DNA from: an uncultured bacterium
GTDB taxonomy: Bacteria; Pseudomonadota; Gammaproteobacteria; Burkholderiales; CAIKXV01
Assembly: GCA_903873475.1 (NCBI GenBank)
Contig: CAIQON010000284.1
Span: forward strand, 1-45,999
DNA: 45,999 nt
Reading direction: 5' to 3'
The translations under genes were made by a program, and so were the position numbers. Position 1 is the first letter of the stretch, and the number at the start of each line of letters is the position of its first letter. The notes under the pieces are model-generated. The model did not search any database. It was given only the letters and a program-made list of their open reading frames with translations, and was not told the DNA's origin. Below, piece by piece: positions 44,470-45,999 of this stretch.

Positions 44470-45492
44470 ATGAACCGTCATTCACCGTCCCGTCCTTCGA
44501 ACCTGCCGCGCCGTACCCTGGTCGCCGCCGTGGCCTCCGCGCTGCTGGCCGGCCCCGGCCTCGCGCTCGCCCAGCCGTCCGACCCGGCCTCGGGTTACCC
44601 GTCGCAGCCGATCCGTTTCATCATCCCGGCGACGGCCGGTGGCGGTACCGACGTGGTCACGCGGCTGATCGCGAAGTACATGACCGAAGCCTGGAACTCG
44701 CCGGTACTTGTCGAGAACCGTGCTGGCGCGGGGGGCGTGATCGCTGCGCAATACGTGTCGACGCAGAAGCCCGATGGCTATACCTTCCTGGCGATTCCGA
44801 GCGCGTTCGGCGTGCGCTCGGCGATCGACCCTAAGCTGCCCTACGATCCGTTGAAGGCCTTCGTCGGCGTGGGCCAGACCGCGCGTTCGCCGAGCTTCAT
44901 GGTCGTGTCGCCCGCGCGCGGCTTCAAGACGCTGAAAGATCTCATCGCCTTCGCCAGGGCGCAGCCGCAGGGCATCGTGTACGGCTCGGCCGGCGTCGGA
45001 AGCACCGCACACCTGCATGCAGCCGCGACCGCGCACCTGGCGGGCTTCAAGGCCGAGCATGTTGCCTACAAGGGCACGCCGGAAGCAGTGAACGATGCGA
45101 TGAACGGCCGCGTGCTCTACGCATTCGCGCCCGGGCCCAATGCGCTGCCCCTGGCGCGTGAAGGCAAGCTGCAGATCCTCGTCACCAGCTCGTTGCCCGG
45201 CACGAAGTACATGCCCGGGCTGCAGTCGCTGGCGCAAGCTGGCGTACCCGGTTACGAGAGCGAAGACTGGTTCGGCGTGCTCGCCCCGGCCGGCACGCCG
45301 CTGGCGATCCGCGAGCGGGTCTCGAAGGAGATGGCGCGCATCCTGTCACTGCCCGACGTGCGCGAGCGCTTCAGCACGTTCGGTGCCGAACCGGTATCGT
45401 CGACGCCGCAGGCATTCGACGCGTTCGTGCGCGAGTACATCATCCGCACCCGCAAGCTGGCCGAGGAAATCGGCATGAAGCCGGAAGGCTGA
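44470..45492 (+). CDS. tripartite tricarboxylate transporter (TctC/Bug) substrate-binding protein
   Basis: The 340-residue product has a basic start (MNRHSPSRPSNLPRRTL), a hydrophobic signal core (VAAVASALLAGPGLALA) and then YPSQPIRFIIPATAGGGTDVVTRLIAKYM, the Bug-family opening. VENRAGAGGVIAAQYV, HVAYKGTPEAVNDAMNGRV and LAQAGVPGYESEDWFGVLAPAGTP complete the pattern. No tctAB genes are present. It lies 62 bp after the triple-RidA gene and 10 bp before the M20 gene, suggesting an operon in which a captured carboxylate or N-acylated compound is processed. The ligand is not known. Confidence 0.93.
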   Translation: MNRHSPSRPSNLPRRTLVAAVASALLAGPGLALAQPSDPASGYPSQPIRFIIPATAGGGTDVVTRLIAKYMTEAWNSPVLVENRAGAGGVIAAQYVSTQKPDGYTFLAIPSAFGVRSAIDPKLPYDPLKAFVGVGQTARSPSFMVVSPARGFKTLKDLIAFARAQPQGIVYGSAGVGSTAHLHAAATAHLAGFKAEHVAYKGTPEAVNDAMNGRVLYAFAPGPNALPLAREGKLQILVTSSLPGTKYMPGLQSLAQAGVPGYESEDWFGVLAPAGTPLAIRERVSKEMARILSLPDVRERFSTFGAEPVSSTPQAFDAFVREYIIRTRKLAEEIGMKPEG

Positions 45493-45502
45493 GGAGGACA
45501 CG

Positions 45503-45999
45503 ATGTTCGATCATCCCGACCATGCGCGCGCGCTCGCGCTGATCACCCCGGAAGCGGTACGCGACACCCTGGTCGAGATGGTCGACATCTGCAGCCCGAC
45601 CGGGCGCGAGGCGGCGCTGGCCGAGTACATCGTCGCGCGGCTGCAGCGCTCGGGCATCCGCTCCTACCTGCAGGAGGTCGGCCCCGGCCGCCCGAACGCG
45701 ATCGGCGTGCTCTCGGGCACCGGCAACGGCAACAACCTGCTGTTCACCGGGCACATGGACACCTCCTCCGACGGCGACGAAGACTACCTGCCCGCCGAGG
45801 GCTTCAAGCCGAAGGCGATCGTGCGCGACGGCTGGATCTGGGGCCTGGGCGCGAACAACATGAAGAGCGGCCTCGCCTCGGCCATGGTTGCGATGGAGGC
45901 GCTGGCCAAGGCCGGCGTGAAGCTCGAAGGCGACGTGCTCTATGGCGGCGTGGTGGGCGAGACCGAGAAGTGCCAGGTCGAGGAGTTCCGCTCCGAGGC
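45503..45999 (+). CDS. M20 family amidohydrolase/peptidase, 3' end beyond the window
   Basis: The frame is open from ATG 45503, preceded by GGAGG five bases upstream, to the window edge; about 165 residues are present. VDICSPTGREAALAEYIVARLQ and LLFTGHMDTSSDGDEDY match the M20 family, which hydrolyses N-acyl amino acids or peptides with two metal ions. The usual GxGAxDMKGG reads GLGANNMKSG, so the bridging Asp is Asn. The usual Glu-Glu pair appears as VVGETEKCQVEEF. This may be a subfamily trait or loss of the metal site; the C-terminal ligands lie outside the window. It is in line with the TctC gene and is probably co-transcribed with it. Confidence 0.86.
   Translation, partial: MFDHPDHARALALITPEAVRDTLVEMVDICSPTGREAALAEYIVARLQRSGIRSYLQEVGPGRPNAIGVLSGTGNGNNLLFTGHMDTSSDGDEDYLPAEGFKPKAIVRDGWIWGLGANNMKSGLASAMVAMEALAKAGVKLEGDVLYGGVVGETEKCQVEEFRSE

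Noticed and set aside
42425-44485. Reverse ORF of 686 residues
   Set aside because: Antisense to the triple-RidA gene; no domain is recognisable.

Overview
The window looks like chromosomal DNA of a GC-rich betaproteobacterium, most likely Burkholderiales-like, possibly from an environmental or metagenome-assembled genome. The reasons are the high GC content, the yebC / ruvCAB / ybgC-tolQRAB-pal-cpoB / queE-queC order, the yicC-gmk-rpoZ-RSH run divergent from rph-rdgB, and two orphan tripartite-tricarboxylate (TctC/Bug-type) binding proteins, a family expanded in Burkholderiales. This placement is an inference. I see no prophage, insertion sequence, CRISPR array or rRNA.

Layout. 1-1309 (-): a truncated YjgR/DUF853 HerA-like ATPase. 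1466-12683 (+): a dense, overlapping run of yebC, an EamA permease, ruvC, ruvA, ruvB, ybgC, tolQ, tolR, tolA, tolB, pal, cpoB, queE and queC. It joins Holliday-junction processing, the Tol-Pal envelope machine and queuosine-precursor synthesis. 12753-13997: a YeeE/YedE sulfur permease and tRNA-Lys(UUU) with its own promoter. 14239-19640: an accessory patch with a ketopantoate-reductase-like enzyme, an orphan TctC protein, a large unrecognised membrane protein, a small outer-membrane barrel and a TauE/SafE permease. 19645-25172: the stringent-response and nucleotide block (bifunctional RSH, rpoZ, gmk and yicC leftward; rph and rdgB rightward). 25246-26812: a NYN nuclease with a C-terminal OST-HTH/LOTUS-like domain, ending in a 15-bp tandem repeat. 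26871-36417: CaiB CoA-transferase, gluQ, pabB, a 1259-residue PAS/GGDEF/EAL protein, a thioredoxin, a pirin and a DoxX protein.

36429-45999 reads as a catabolic and uptake island. It holds a three-gene TRAP transporter, a YdhR-like protein, a GntR/FCD regulator behind an intergenic region with phased repeats, an ALDH7 (AmaB-like) dehydrogenase, a divergent pair of RidA-family genes (one a three-domain fusion), a second TctC protein and a truncated M20 amidohydrolase. The set suggests import and oxidation of an amino- or keto-acid with control of reactive imines, but no substrate can be read from the sequence.

I found no clearly new multi-gene system. The most unusual items are the NYN-LOTUS protein with its downstream repeat array, the triple-RidA fusion lacking the usual arginine in all three domains, a CXXCH motif in the Tat-exported TRAP binding protein, the unrecognised 515-residue membrane protein, and the M20 enzyme whose metal-site motifs depart from the family pattern.
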